This document shows positions 27,304 through 34,195 of a DNA stretch of 64,000 nucleotides, piece after piece (position 1 is the stretch's first letter; the number at the start of each line of letters is the position of its first letter). Where the stretch lies: assembly GCA_014799485.1 (NCBI GenBank), contig JAAVHY010000035.1, forward strand, positions 13,562 through 77,561, given 5' to 3'. The notes beneath the pieces were generated by a model. It was not told where the DNA came from. It searched no databases and was given only the letters and a program-made list of their open reading frames with translations. Source of the DNA: Clostridiales bacterium (lineage in GTDB: Bacteria > Bacillota_A > Clostridia > Oscillospirales > Oscillospiraceae). The translations under genes and the position numbers were made by a program.

Positions 27304-27332
27304 ATTGTATAATTTTTCATCGCGCTTGTCAA
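27304..27332 (-). promoter_or_regulatory. Second promoter of the sialic acid operon, before the binding protein gene
   Basis: TTGACA (27332-27327), 17-base spacer, TACAAT (27309-27304). Just upstream are two direct TTTTGCAA repeats at 27338 and 27350 (plus-strand reading). Confidence 0.75.
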
Positions 27333-27401
27333 TACACTTTTGCAAATTATTTTGCAAGTTGTTTCTTTGGATGAAAATTTTATTCCATCATTTGGAGATT
27401 T

Positions 27402-28604
27402 TCACTTCTCCAGCAGCTCTCCCAGGATGCCGTCCACCAGGGTCAGGGAGCGGGGCACATGGAAGGGGCCCTTGAAGGTGGAGCCCTTGGTGCTGGGCAT
27501 GGTGGGCAGGCCGTCCCGGCGCAGGTAGCCGTACCACTCGCCGTACTCGGGGTCGGCGAAATGCTCCTTGCAGTAGTCCACCGTCTTGTAGAACCAGTCC
27601 AGGTACTTCTCGTCCCCGGTGTCCCGGTAGAGCATGGAGGCGGCGATCATGATCTCGTTGTGGGGCCACCACAGCTTCATGTCGTGCTCGTAGGCCTCGG
27701 GGGGCTTGCCCAGGCAGTCGGTGAAGTAGAGCAGCCCGCCGTACTCCTTGTCCCAGCCGGCCTCGATGGCCCAGTCGAAGATCTGGGCGGCCTTGCCCAC
27801 CAGCTCCTTGTCGCCGGTGCGCTGGGCGTGCTCCAGCAGGAACCACACGCCCTCGATGTCGTGGCCGGGGTTGACGGTGCGGCCCTCGGTGTAGTACAGC
27901 CGGGGGGTGCCGTCCGTGTCCACGTTTTCCAGCACGCACTTCAGCTCGGGCTTGACGTGGTACTTGAAGATCTCGTCCACGCACTGCTGGGCCCGCTCTT
28001 CATACAGGGCCTTCCGCTCGGGGTCCACCCGGAGCATCACCCCGGTGACGTTGAGGATAATCATCGGCCCGCCGAACGCCCGGCCCTGGCGGGTCTCGGG
28101 GATGGTCTTGGGCCCCAGCCCCGTGGGGTCGGCCATGCCGTGGTTCAGGTCCCAGTACAGGTCGTAAGCCCTTCTCGCCCGCTCCAGGCGGACGGCCTCG
28201 CCGGTAACGCCATAGTATTCGGCGTTGGCCAGGGCGTAGAACGCCTCGGAGAAATAGTACCGCCGCTGGCGCAGGGGCTTGCCGTCCTCGGTGACGGTGA
28301 AGTACATCCGATCCCCGGCAGCGCGGTTGATGCAGTGCGCTTCCATAAAGTCCAGGCAGCTCCGGCTGGCCTCCAGCCACTCCTCCTTCACGCCGTAGGT
28401 ATGGCACAGGAAAGCAAAGATCCAGCCGCAGCGGCCCTGCATCCACACGCTCTTGTCCGTGGAATAGATCTCGCCCTTCCGGTCCAGGCAGGTGTACACC
28501 CCACCGTGCTCCCGGTCCATGCCGTGCTCCAGCCAAAAGGCGGCGCAGCGGTCCAGCTCATCCCGCACCCACTGGCGGGTCTGCTCCATTTTTACCCGAT
28601 CCAT
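27402..28604 (-). CDS. N-acylglucosamine 2-epimerase (AGE family)
   Basis: 400 residues from the ATG at 28604. (alpha/alpha)6 barrel. H248 in NPGHDIEGVWFL and H382 in GPFHVPRSL fall where the two catalytic histidines of the AGE family lie; LWWPHNE adds H315. The enzyme interconverts N-acetylmannosamine and N-acetylglucosamine, so sialic acid carbon can enter GlcNAc metabolism without NanK and NanE, as in Bacteroides-type pathways. It is the first gene of the operon, directly after the main promoter and an operator-like palindrome. A related cellobiose-epimerase activity is less likely in this context. Confidence 0.9.
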   Translation of the reverse strand: MDRVKMEQTRQWVRDELDRCAAFWLEHGMDREHGGVYTCLDRKGEIYSTDKSVWMQGRCGWIFAFLCHTYGVKEEWLEASRSCLDFMEAHCINRAAGDRMYFTVTEDGKPLRQRRYYFSEAFYALANAEYYGVTGEAVRLERARRAYDLYWDLNHGMADPTGLGPKTIPETRQGRAFGGPMIILNVTGVMLRVDPERKALYEERAQQCVDEIFKYHVKPELKCVLENVDTDGTPRLYYTEGRTVNPGHDIEGVWFLLEHAQRTGDKELVGKAAQIFDWAIEAGWDKEYGGLLYFTDCLGKPPEAYEHDMKLWWPHNEIMIAASMLYRDTGDEKYLDWFYKTVDYCKEHFADPEYGEWYGYLRRDGLPTMPSTKGSTFKGPFHVPRSLTLVDGILGELLEK

Positions 28605-28670
28605 ATCCGATCCCCGTCCTTTCATTTGTGCACCGTGCGCAGACGGATTCCCTCCCGGTCCGCGCGCCTT

Positions 28671-28685
28671 GTGTGATTTTCACAC
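28671..28685. promoter_or_regulatory. Operator-like palindrome at the nan operon transcription start
   Basis: Perfect inverted repeat GTGTGA-TTT-TCACAC. It covers about +6 to +20 of the predicted nan transcript, a position where a bound repressor would block transcription. The regulator is not in the window. Confidence 0.6.
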
Positions 28686-28696
28686 CCTATACCCGG

Positions 28697-28725
28697 ATTG
28701 TACCATCCCGGAGCGGATTTTTCAA
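28697..28725 (-). promoter_or_regulatory. Main promoter of the sialic acid operon
   Basis: TTGAAA (28725-28720), 17-base spacer, TACAAT (28702-28697). Upstream lies TTTTGCAAATT (28736-28746), identical in 11 bases to a motif (27338-27348) upstream of the second promoter. Confidence 0.75.
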
Positions 28726-28770
28726 GAATTATATTTTTTGCAAATTCTTTCTGTTTTTTTGCGAAACCAC

Positions 28771-28799
28771 GTGACAGCCGCCCCCGCCCGTGCTATTAT
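28771..28799 (+). promoter_or_regulatory. Promoter of the SGNH hydrolase gene
   Basis: GTGACA (28771-28776), 17-base spacer, TATTAT (28794-28799), divergent from the nan promoter. Confidence 0.55.
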
Positions 28800-28841
28800 G
28801 GCAGTACCATTACATATTAAAGACATGGAGGTTCCGCGTTT

Positions 28842-29513
28842 ATGAAAAAGCATATCATCTGTTTGGGCGATTCCAACACCCACGGCTACTGCGCCGACCC
28901 CGCCGACTGCGCCGACCCCGCCCTGGCCCGCTTCAACGAGGACGAGCGGTGGACCAAGCTGCTGCAAAAGGCCCTGGGGGACGACTACCTGGTGTTTGAA
29001 GAGGGCCTGTCCGGCCGCACCACCGTGTTCCAGGACCCGCTGTACGAGGGGCTGGACGCGCTGAGCTACCTCTGGCCCTGCCTGAAGAGCCACGAGCCGG
29101 TGAGCCTGCTCATCATCATGCTGGGCACCAACGACAGCAAGGAGCGCTTCGGCATGAACGCCTTCGCCATCAGCCTGGGGATGCGCCGCCTGGTGCAAAA
29201 GGCCCAGACCACCGACTGCTGGGGCCCGGGCGGCAAACCCAATATCCTCATCGTCGCCCCGCCCGCCATCGGCGAGGGGGTGCTCACCTCCCCGGTGGCC
29301 GACGAGATGGGCACCATGGGCCCGGGCTGCGTGGAGAAGTCCCGCAAGCTCCCGGCGGAGTACAAACGGGTGGCGGCCGAGGTGGGCTGCCACTTCCTGG
29401 ACGCCAATGAGGTCGGCGCGGAGTTCAACACCATCGACTTCATGCACCTGACCAGCCGGGGCCACGCCACCCTGGCCGCCGCCCTGGCGGAGCTGGTGCC
29501 CACGCTGCTATGA
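28842..29513 (+). CDS. SGNH/GDSL hydrolase
   Basis: 223 residues. Block I LGDSNTHG with nucleophile S11, block III GTND, and block V DFMHLTSRGH carrying the Asp-His pair, so the active site looks complete. There is no signal peptide, so it acts in the cytoplasm. The family covers arylesterases and sugar O-acetylesterases. It diverges from the sialic acid operon, so removing O-acetyl groups from imported sialic acids is plausible but unproven. The stop overlaps the start of the YesL-like gene by four bases (ATGA). Confidence 0.9.
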   Translation: MKKHIICLGDSNTHGYCADPADCADPALARFNEDERWTKLLQKALGDDYLVFEEGLSGRTTVFQDPLYEGLDALSYLWPCLKSHEPVSLLIIMLGTNDSKERFGMNAFAISLGMRRLVQKAQTTDCWGPGGKPNILIVAPPAIGEGVLTSPVADEMGTMGPGCVEKSRKLPAEYKRVAAEVGCHFLDANEVGAEFNTIDFMHLTSRGHATLAAALAELVPTLL

Positions 29514-30133
29514 ACCAGATCTTCAACCCGGAAAACTACTTCTGGAAGTGCTTTGACAAGGCGGCGGACGTGGTGGGGCTGAGCCTGCTGTGGTTCCTCT
29601 GCTCCCTGCCGGTGGTCACCCTGCCCGCCGCCTCCACCGCCCTGTACGACTGTGCCGTCCGCTGCGTCCGGGGCGGGGAGCCCACCGTCTACAGCCGCTT
29701 TTTCCGCACCTTCCGGGCGGAATTCAAGCTGGCCGCCCCGGCGGGCCTGCTGTGGGGCGGGTTGGCGCTGCTGCCCATAGCGGGCTCCAATCTCCTGGCG
29801 AACGCCGCCCAGGGCTCCAAACCGCTGGCGGTGCTGTCGGTGGCGTACTATGTGCTCACCGCCATACCCGCCGGGATGCTGTGCTGGCTGTTCCCGCTGG
29901 CGTCCCGGTACAAGCTCACCTTCCGGGAGCTGAACCGCACCGCCCTCCAGCTCTGGTTCGCCCACCTGCCCTCCTCCCTGGCCATGGCGGCCCTGCTGGC
30001 GCTGTGTGTGGATCTCACCGTCCAGCTGCTGCTGCCGGTGTGCTGCCTGCCCTGTCTATTGGCGCTGATCCACTCCCTGTTCGTGGAGCGCGCGTTCCAA
30101 AAGCATATGCCGGAGGAGGAATCCCCCGCGTAA
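29510..30133 (+). CDS. YesL-like membrane protein (DUF624)
   Basis: 207 residues. DUF624 start NPENYFWKCFDKAADVVGLSLLWFLCSLPVVTLPAASTALY, then four to five further hydrophobic helices. YesL-type proteins are typically encoded beside CUT1 sugar ABC importers and their enzymes, as here, but have no established activity; a helper role in transport is often suggested. Translation is coupled to the SGNH hydrolase gene by an ATGA overlap, and a terminator follows. Confidence 0.85.
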   Translation: MNQIFNPENYFWKCFDKAADVVGLSLLWFLCSLPVVTLPAASTALYDCAVRCVRGGEPTVYSRFFRTFRAEFKLAAPAGLLWGGLALLPIAGSNLLANAAQGSKPLAVLSVAYYVLTAIPAGMLCWLFPLASRYKLTFRELNRTALQLWFAHLPSSLAMAALLALCVDLTVQLLLPVCCLPCLLALIHSLFVERAFQKHMPEEESPA

Positions 30134-30137
30134 ACAA

Positions 30138-30169
30138 AAGGCCCCGGGACAATGTCCCGGAGCCTTTTT
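30138..30169. terminator. Bidirectional terminator after the YesL-like gene and the SLH protein gene
   Basis: Stem AGGCCCCGGGAC/GTCCCGGAGCCT (30139-30150/30154-30165) with A-rich left and T-rich right flanks. Confidence 0.8.
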
Positions 30170-30201
30170 CAGCTTTTCCGTTGCTGGGGAAAGACCGTCT
30201 T

Positions 30202-31494
30202 TTATTCCGCCTGGCTCTCGCTGTAGAATTCCTCCAGCACCTCGTGGCAGTTGAGCACGGCCTCGTCCTCATCCCCTCTCAGGGTGGTGAGCTCGGGCAT
30301 GACCACATCGCTGTACACCGCGAAATTGGCCAGGATGTCCCGCACGAAGGCCACCGTGACCAGCTCGTCGGGGTCAAAGCCGTCATCGGGGATGATCTCG
30401 ATGGAGTGGGCCCAGCTGATGGCCGGGGCGTACTCGTGGTCCCCAACCACCTCGACCTCGGGCTCGCCCTCGTGCCGCCACAGGTAGTCGACGAACTCGC
30501 CGCGGGTCACCGGGCCTTCAGCCAGAGGCACGGTAGGATCGTCGATCTCAACGGTCGGCTCGTCGGAAACGTACAGCGAAGGATCGGTGGGAACGACCAC
30601 CACGGGCGCGGGCGCGGGCTCGGGCTCGACGGGATTCTCGGGCACCACGGTGTAGGTGCCGTCCTCGTTATTCACAAAGGTGTAGCCTTCCGCGATATAA
30701 TTCTTAATGTCCTCGTCGGAGAACGTGCCGCCGGTGACGGTGAAGCCGCTTCCGTTACGCACGCTGACGTCGTCGCCGTCCTTGCCGGCCTGGTTGCCTT
30801 TGATCACGCCGCCGGTCACGGTGAGGTTGTGCCCAGCCCCGTTTACATCCACGCCGCCGCCGAAACCGTCAGCGGTATTGCCGCTGATCTCGCCGCCCTT
30901 CATGGTGAAGTTGCCGCTCACGATCACGCCGGCGCCGCTGCCGCCGCTCGTACCCGCGGTGCTATTGCCGGTGATTTTGCCGCTCTCCAAAGTGGCGTTG
31001 CCCCAGACAATGAGGCCCTGGCCCTTGTTATGGCCCGCAGTGGTCAGGTCAGGAGAACCATGACCGCCGGTGATGGAACCGGCCACATAGGTCCCGTCCT
31101 CATCGTGGGCCTTGCTGTCCCGGATGGTCAGGTTAGCATTTGTCTCGGTCTCAGATCCCACAACGATGACGGCGCCATTGCCCTTAGAGCCGTCGATATT
31201 ATGGCCGTTCAGATCCAGGATGTTCTTGGTGTCCTCTTTGTTTTCATGCACGACAATGGACTTCTCGTTGTCCTCGCGCACGACATCCTCGTAGAGCTTC
31301 ACAACGCGGCCCTCGTCGGTATTATTGGCCTCGATGCTGCGATCCCCGTTTTCATTGTATACGACGTCCTTCTTCCCATTAAGAACCTCGTGGAGATCGG
31401 TGAACGTCGCCGCGAAAGACGGGGCGATCAGGCCGGCGCACAGCGCCAGGGACAGGCCCACAGACAGGGTCTTTTGGATATACTTTTTCGCCAT
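30202..31494 (-). CDS. Secreted beta-helix surface protein with C-terminal SLH-like module
   Basis: 430 residues from the ATG at 31494 (GGAGG 8 bases upstream; an ATG three bases earlier is also possible). Signal peptide with a likely cut at APSFA-A. Residues about 85-265 are Gly/Asn/Thr-rich with repeated units such as NATLESGKITGNSTAG and NFTMKGGEISGNTADG, the pattern of right-handed parallel beta-helix adhesins. A Pro/Val/Glu linker follows, then one degenerate S-layer homology module (VTRGEFVDYLWRHEG... AISWAHSIEIIP). It is probably held on the cell wall. It is expressed from a long leader with two c-di-GMP-I riboswitches. Confidence 0.85.
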   Translation of the reverse strand: MAKKYIQKTLSVGLSLALCAGLIAPSFAATFTDLHEVLNGKKDVVYNENGDRSIEANNTDEGRVVKLYEDVVREDNEKSIVVHENKEDTKNILDLNGHNIDGSKGNGAVIVVGSETETNANLTIRDSKAHDEDGTYVAGSITGGHGSPDLTTAGHNKGQGLIVWGNATLESGKITGNSTAGTSGGSGAGVIVSGNFTMKGGEISGNTADGFGGGVDVNGAGHNLTVTGGVIKGNQAGKDGDDVSVRNGSGFTVTGGTFSDEDIKNYIAEGYTFVNNEDGTYTVVPENPVEPEPAPAPVVVVPTDPSLYVSDEPTVEIDDPTVPLAEGPVTRGEFVDYLWRHEGEPEVEVVGDHEYAPAISWAHSIEIIPDDGFDPDELVTVAFVRDILANFAVYSDVVMPELTTLRGDEDEAVLNCHEVLEEFYSESQAE

Positions 31495-31547
31495 CATTTT
31501 TTCCTCCTCATATAAAAGTCGTAATATGATCAGAAGTTAAAATCCTG

Positions 31548-31634
31548 GCGGCCGGGCTGCCATCGCGCCGAACCGCGGCGCCTTAGGCCCCTTTGCTTTG
31601 CGTCCCACCCTTTCGGATGGTTTGCCCTTTTCAG
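31548..31634 (-). promoter_or_regulatory. Cyclic di-GMP-I riboswitch (GEMM-I), gene-proximal copy
   Basis: On the minus strand the conserved elements occur in order: GGGCAAACC (31627-31619), a GAAA tetraloop, GACGCAAAGC (31604-31595), GGGGCC with the variable hairpin, and ATGGCAGCCC (31563-31554). These form the two helices and three-way junction of the c-di-GMP-I aptamer. No T-tailed terminator lies between it and the start codon 54 bases on, so it may act on the ribosome binding site. Confidence 0.88.
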
Positions 31635-31700
31635 AACGTTGCCGGGAACATATACTGCGGTTCCCGCGGCCTATCATCCTCCCCTGTTGATTGAGTGCGG

Positions 31701-31729
31701 CTCCTTTTCTTGTGGAACAAGAAAAGGAG
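31701..31729 (-). repeat. Perfect 12-bp inverted repeat overlapping the inter-riboswitch terminator
   Basis: CTCCTTTTCTTG (31701-31712) and CAAGAAAAGGAG (31718-31729). It overlaps the base of the terminator stem, so both hairpins cannot form fully at once. Confidence 0.7.
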
Positions 31730-31750
31730 TTGCGCCCAGGCGCAACTCCT
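31717..31750 (-). terminator. Intrinsic terminator between the two c-di-GMP riboswitches
   Basis: Perfect 12-bp stem (31725-31736 with 31739-31750), two-base loop, then TTTTCTTG on the minus strand. It follows the distal aptamer and would stop transcription before the proximal one. Confidence 0.85.
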
Positions 31751-31777
31751 CAGGTTCCAGTAATAATAAGGTGAGGG

Positions 31778-31862
31778 AATCACCTGCAACTGGCTGCCAC
31801 CCCGATCGGGAAGGCCCTGTAGCTTTGCGCCGCTGGCTTTCGCCAGGTTTGCCTTTACTTTA
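31778..31862 (-). promoter_or_regulatory. Cyclic di-GMP-I riboswitch (GEMM-I), promoter-proximal copy
   Basis: On the minus strand: GGCAAACCT (31853-31845), hairpin CTGGC-GAAA-GCCAG, GCGCAAAGC (one base off the usual ACGCAAAGC), AGGGCC, and TGGCAGCC (31799-31792). It begins within a few bases of the predicted transcript start and is followed by a terminator, the classical layout of a transcriptional riboswitch. Confidence 0.87.
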
Positions 31863-31869
31863 TGGGCTC

Positions 31870-31898
31870 ATTATAGCAGGCGTCCTGGCGGTTGTCAA
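31870..31898 (-). promoter_or_regulatory. Promoter of the riboswitch-controlled surface protein
   Basis: Consensus promoter: TTGACA (31898-31893), 17-base spacer, TATAAT (31875-31870). The 5' leader is about 370 nt. The rest of the 540-base gap (31899-32034) is AT-rich and holds only the promoter of punA. Confidence 0.88.
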
Positions 31899-31965
31899 GG
31901 GGGTATTTGAAAAAATTTTTAAAATCCCCAAAAATTTGTCCCCGCTGTTTTTTGTGATCTATCCA

Positions 31966-31994
31966 TTGCTTTTTATGGGAAGCTGGTGTAAACT
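31966..31994 (+). promoter_or_regulatory. Candidate promoter of punA
   Basis: TTGCTT (31966-31971), 17-base spacer, TAAACT (31989-31994). Confidence 0.5.
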
Positions 31995-32034
31995 ATATTA
32001 ATTCAACAAAATTTTCCCACAGGAGGTTGCCGTT

Positions 32035-32859
32035 ATGGCGTACACGTTCGCGCAATATCAAGAAAGCGCTGATTACATCAAGGAAAAGATCGGGGAGTTT
32101 ATCCCCAAAGTTGCCATGGTGCTGGGCTCCGGCCTGGGCTTCCTGGGCGACGTGGTGGAAAATCCCACCGCCATCCCCTACGGCGAGATCCCCCATTTCA
32201 AGGCGTCCACCGCCCCCGGGCACAAGGGGCAGCTGGTGTTCGGCGCCCTGGCGGGGCAGAAGGTGGCCGTCATGCAGGGCAGGATGCACCACTACGAGGG
32301 CTACGGCTACGACGACGTGTCCTACGCCGTGCGCGTCCTGCGGCTGCTGGGGTGCGACACGCTGGTGGTCACCAACGCCGCCGGCTGCGTGCGCACCGAC
32401 TGGCAGGCGGGCGATCTGATGCTCATCACCGACCACATTAAAATGTTCTCCGAGTCCCCCCTCCGGGGGGCGAACCTCCCCGAGTTCGGCGTGCGCTTCC
32501 CGGACGCCTCCCACCTGTACACCACCCGGCTCCAGGACGTGGCCCGCGCGGCGGCGGCGGAGCTGTCCATCCCACTGCGGGAGGGCGTGTACTTCTACTG
32601 CTACGGCCCCCAGTACGAGACCCCCGCCGAGATCCGCGCGGCCCGCATCCTGGGCGGCGACGCGGTGGGCATGTCCACCGCCCCGGAGGTCATCGTGGCG
32701 GGCCACTGCGGCATGGAGGTGCTGGGCTTCACCCTGCTGAGCAACATGGCCGCGGGCATCCTGGACCAGCCCCTCAGCGAGAAAGAGGTGCTGGACGCCG
32801 CCGAGGCGGCGAAGGACAAGTTCTCCCGGCTGGTGCTGGCCTGCCTGGAAAAGCTGTAA
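32035..32859 (+). CDS. punA: Purine-nucleoside phosphorylase, trimeric type
   Basis: 274 residues, the size of trimeric PNP. VLGSGLG (phosphate loop), MQGRMHHYEGY, VVTNAAG, YGPQYETPAEIR and GGDAVGMSTAPE are all present. The enzyme splits inosine or guanosine with phosphate into base and ribose-1-phosphate for purine salvage. In the position where many homologs read SDHIN this one has TDHIK. AGGAGG lies upstream of the ATG. The next gene, an MtaD-like deaminase, starts 13 bases later, so a nucleoside-salvage operon is likely. Confidence 0.94.
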   Translation: MAYTFAQYQESADYIKEKIGEFIPKVAMVLGSGLGFLGDVVENPTAIPYGEIPHFKASTAPGHKGQLVFGALAGQKVAVMQGRMHHYEGYGYDDVSYAVRVLRLLGCDTLVVTNAAGCVRTDWQAGDLMLITDHIKMFSESPLRGANLPEFGVRFPDASHLYTTRLQDVARAAAAELSIPLREGVYFYCYGPQYETPAEIRAARILGGDAVGMSTAPEVIVAGHCGMEVLGFTLLSNMAAGILDQPLSEKEVLDAAEAAKDKFSRLVLACLEKL

Positions 32860-32872
32860 GGGGGCTGTTTTC

Positions 32873-34177
32873 ATGACCACACTGTTTACCAACGTCACCG
32901 CCCTGCTGATGGACCAGGGCTTCACCACCCTGCGGGACGGCTATGTGGCGGTGGAGGGGGCCAACATCTCTTACGTGGGCCCTGACCGCCCCGTGGGTGA
33001 GTTTGACCAGACCATCGACTGCGCCGGCAAGGTGATGATGCCCGGCTTCGTCAACTGCCACACCCACATCCCCATGACCCTCATGCGGGGGTACGGCGGC
33101 GGGTGCGACCTGCACACCTGGCTCAACGACTTTATCTTCCCCGCCGAGGCCAAGTGGGACGACCGGGCCATCGCCGCCGCCACCGGCCTGGGGCTGGCGG
33201 AGATGATTTCCTGCGGCGTCACCTGCATCGCGGATATGTATATGCGCACCGGGGTCATCGCCCGGCAGGTGCTGGACGCGGGCATTTCCGCCAACCTGTC
33301 CGTGGGCGGGGTGTACTTCGGCGCGCCCGAGGACTTCTCCCCGGACAAGTGCGGCGACTGCGCCAACCAGAAGGCCCTCACCGAAGAGTGGCACATGGCC
33401 GGGGACGGCCAGATCGTCGCCGACGCCTCCATCCACGGGGAATACACCTCCTCCGCCCCCCTGTGGCAGTGGATGGCGGACTACGCCAAAACCCACAACC
33501 TGGGGATGCACGTCCACATCTCCGAGACGGAAAAGGAGCACGAGGAGTGCAAGGGCCGCCGGGGCGGCCTCACCCCCATCCAAATTCTGGACCAGTACGG
33601 CGTGTGGGACACCCGGGCCATCGCCGCCCACTGCGTCCACACCACCCCCGAGGACTGGGCCATCATGGCGGACAAGGGCGTGTCCTGCGTCCACAACCCC
33701 TATTCCAACCTGAAGCTGGGCTCCGGCGTGGCCCCCATCCCCGCCATGCTCCAGGCCGGGGTGAACGTGGCCCTGGGCACCGACGGGGTGAGCTCCCACA
33801 ACAGCGTGGACTTCTTTGACGACATGAAGCTGGCCGCCATCCTCCACAACGGCGTGTCCCGGGACCCCATGGCCATGACGGCCCGCCAGGCCCTGGAAAT
33901 GGCCACCGTCAGCGGGGCGAAGGCCCTGGGCCGGAACACCGGGCGCATCGAGGCGGGCGCCGCGGCCGACCTGATCCTGGTGGACTTCGACGCCCCCAAC
34001 CTGACCCCCTGCCACGACGAGGCGGAAAACCTGGTGTTCTCCGCCCACGGCTCCAACGTGTGGATGAATATGGCACGGGGAAAAGTCATATACAAAAACG
34101 GGGCTTTCCTGACCCTGGATCTGGAGAAGATCAGGGCCGAGGTCAAGCAGTACGCCCTGCCCCTTATCTTCCACTGA
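32873..34177 (+). CDS. Amidohydrolase, MtaD-like 5'-methylthioadenosine/S-adenosylhomocysteine deaminase
   Basis: 434 residues. TIM-barrel amidohydrolase: metal ligands H63 and H65 in NCHTHIPM, H215 in HVHISETEKEH, a histidine in AAHCVHT, and the aspartate in LGTDGVSSHN (about 304). The HISETEKEHEEC segment is typical of the MTA/SAH deaminase branch of the TRZ/ATZ family. Its position beside punA fits deamination of adenine nucleosides, giving inosine-type products for the phosphorylase. The exact substrate (MTA, SAH or adenosine) is not settled by sequence. Confidence 0.88.
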   Translation: MTTLFTNVTALLMDQGFTTLRDGYVAVEGANISYVGPDRPVGEFDQTIDCAGKVMMPGFVNCHTHIPMTLMRGYGGGCDLHTWLNDFIFPAEAKWDDRAIAAATGLGLAEMISCGVTCIADMYMRTGVIARQVLDAGISANLSVGGVYFGAPEDFSPDKCGDCANQKALTEEWHMAGDGQIVADASIHGEYTSSAPLWQWMADYAKTHNLGMHVHISETEKEHEECKGRRGGLTPIQILDQYGVWDTRAIAAHCVHTTPEDWAIMADKGVSCVHNPYSNLKLGSGVAPIPAMLQAGVNVALGTDGVSSHNSVDFFDDMKLAAILHNGVSRDPMAMTARQALEMATVSGAKALGRNTGRIEAGAAADLILVDFDAPNLTPCHDEAENLVFSAHGSNVWMNMARGKVIYKNGAFLTLDLEKIRAEVKQYALPLIFH

Positions 34178-34195
34178 TAGGAAAGGTCTGAGGAT

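Noticed and set aside
28671..28685. CRP (cAMP receptor) binding site
   Set aside because: The half-sites look similar but the spacer is 3 instead of 6, and classical CRP control is not typical of Clostridia. It is kept as an unnamed operator.
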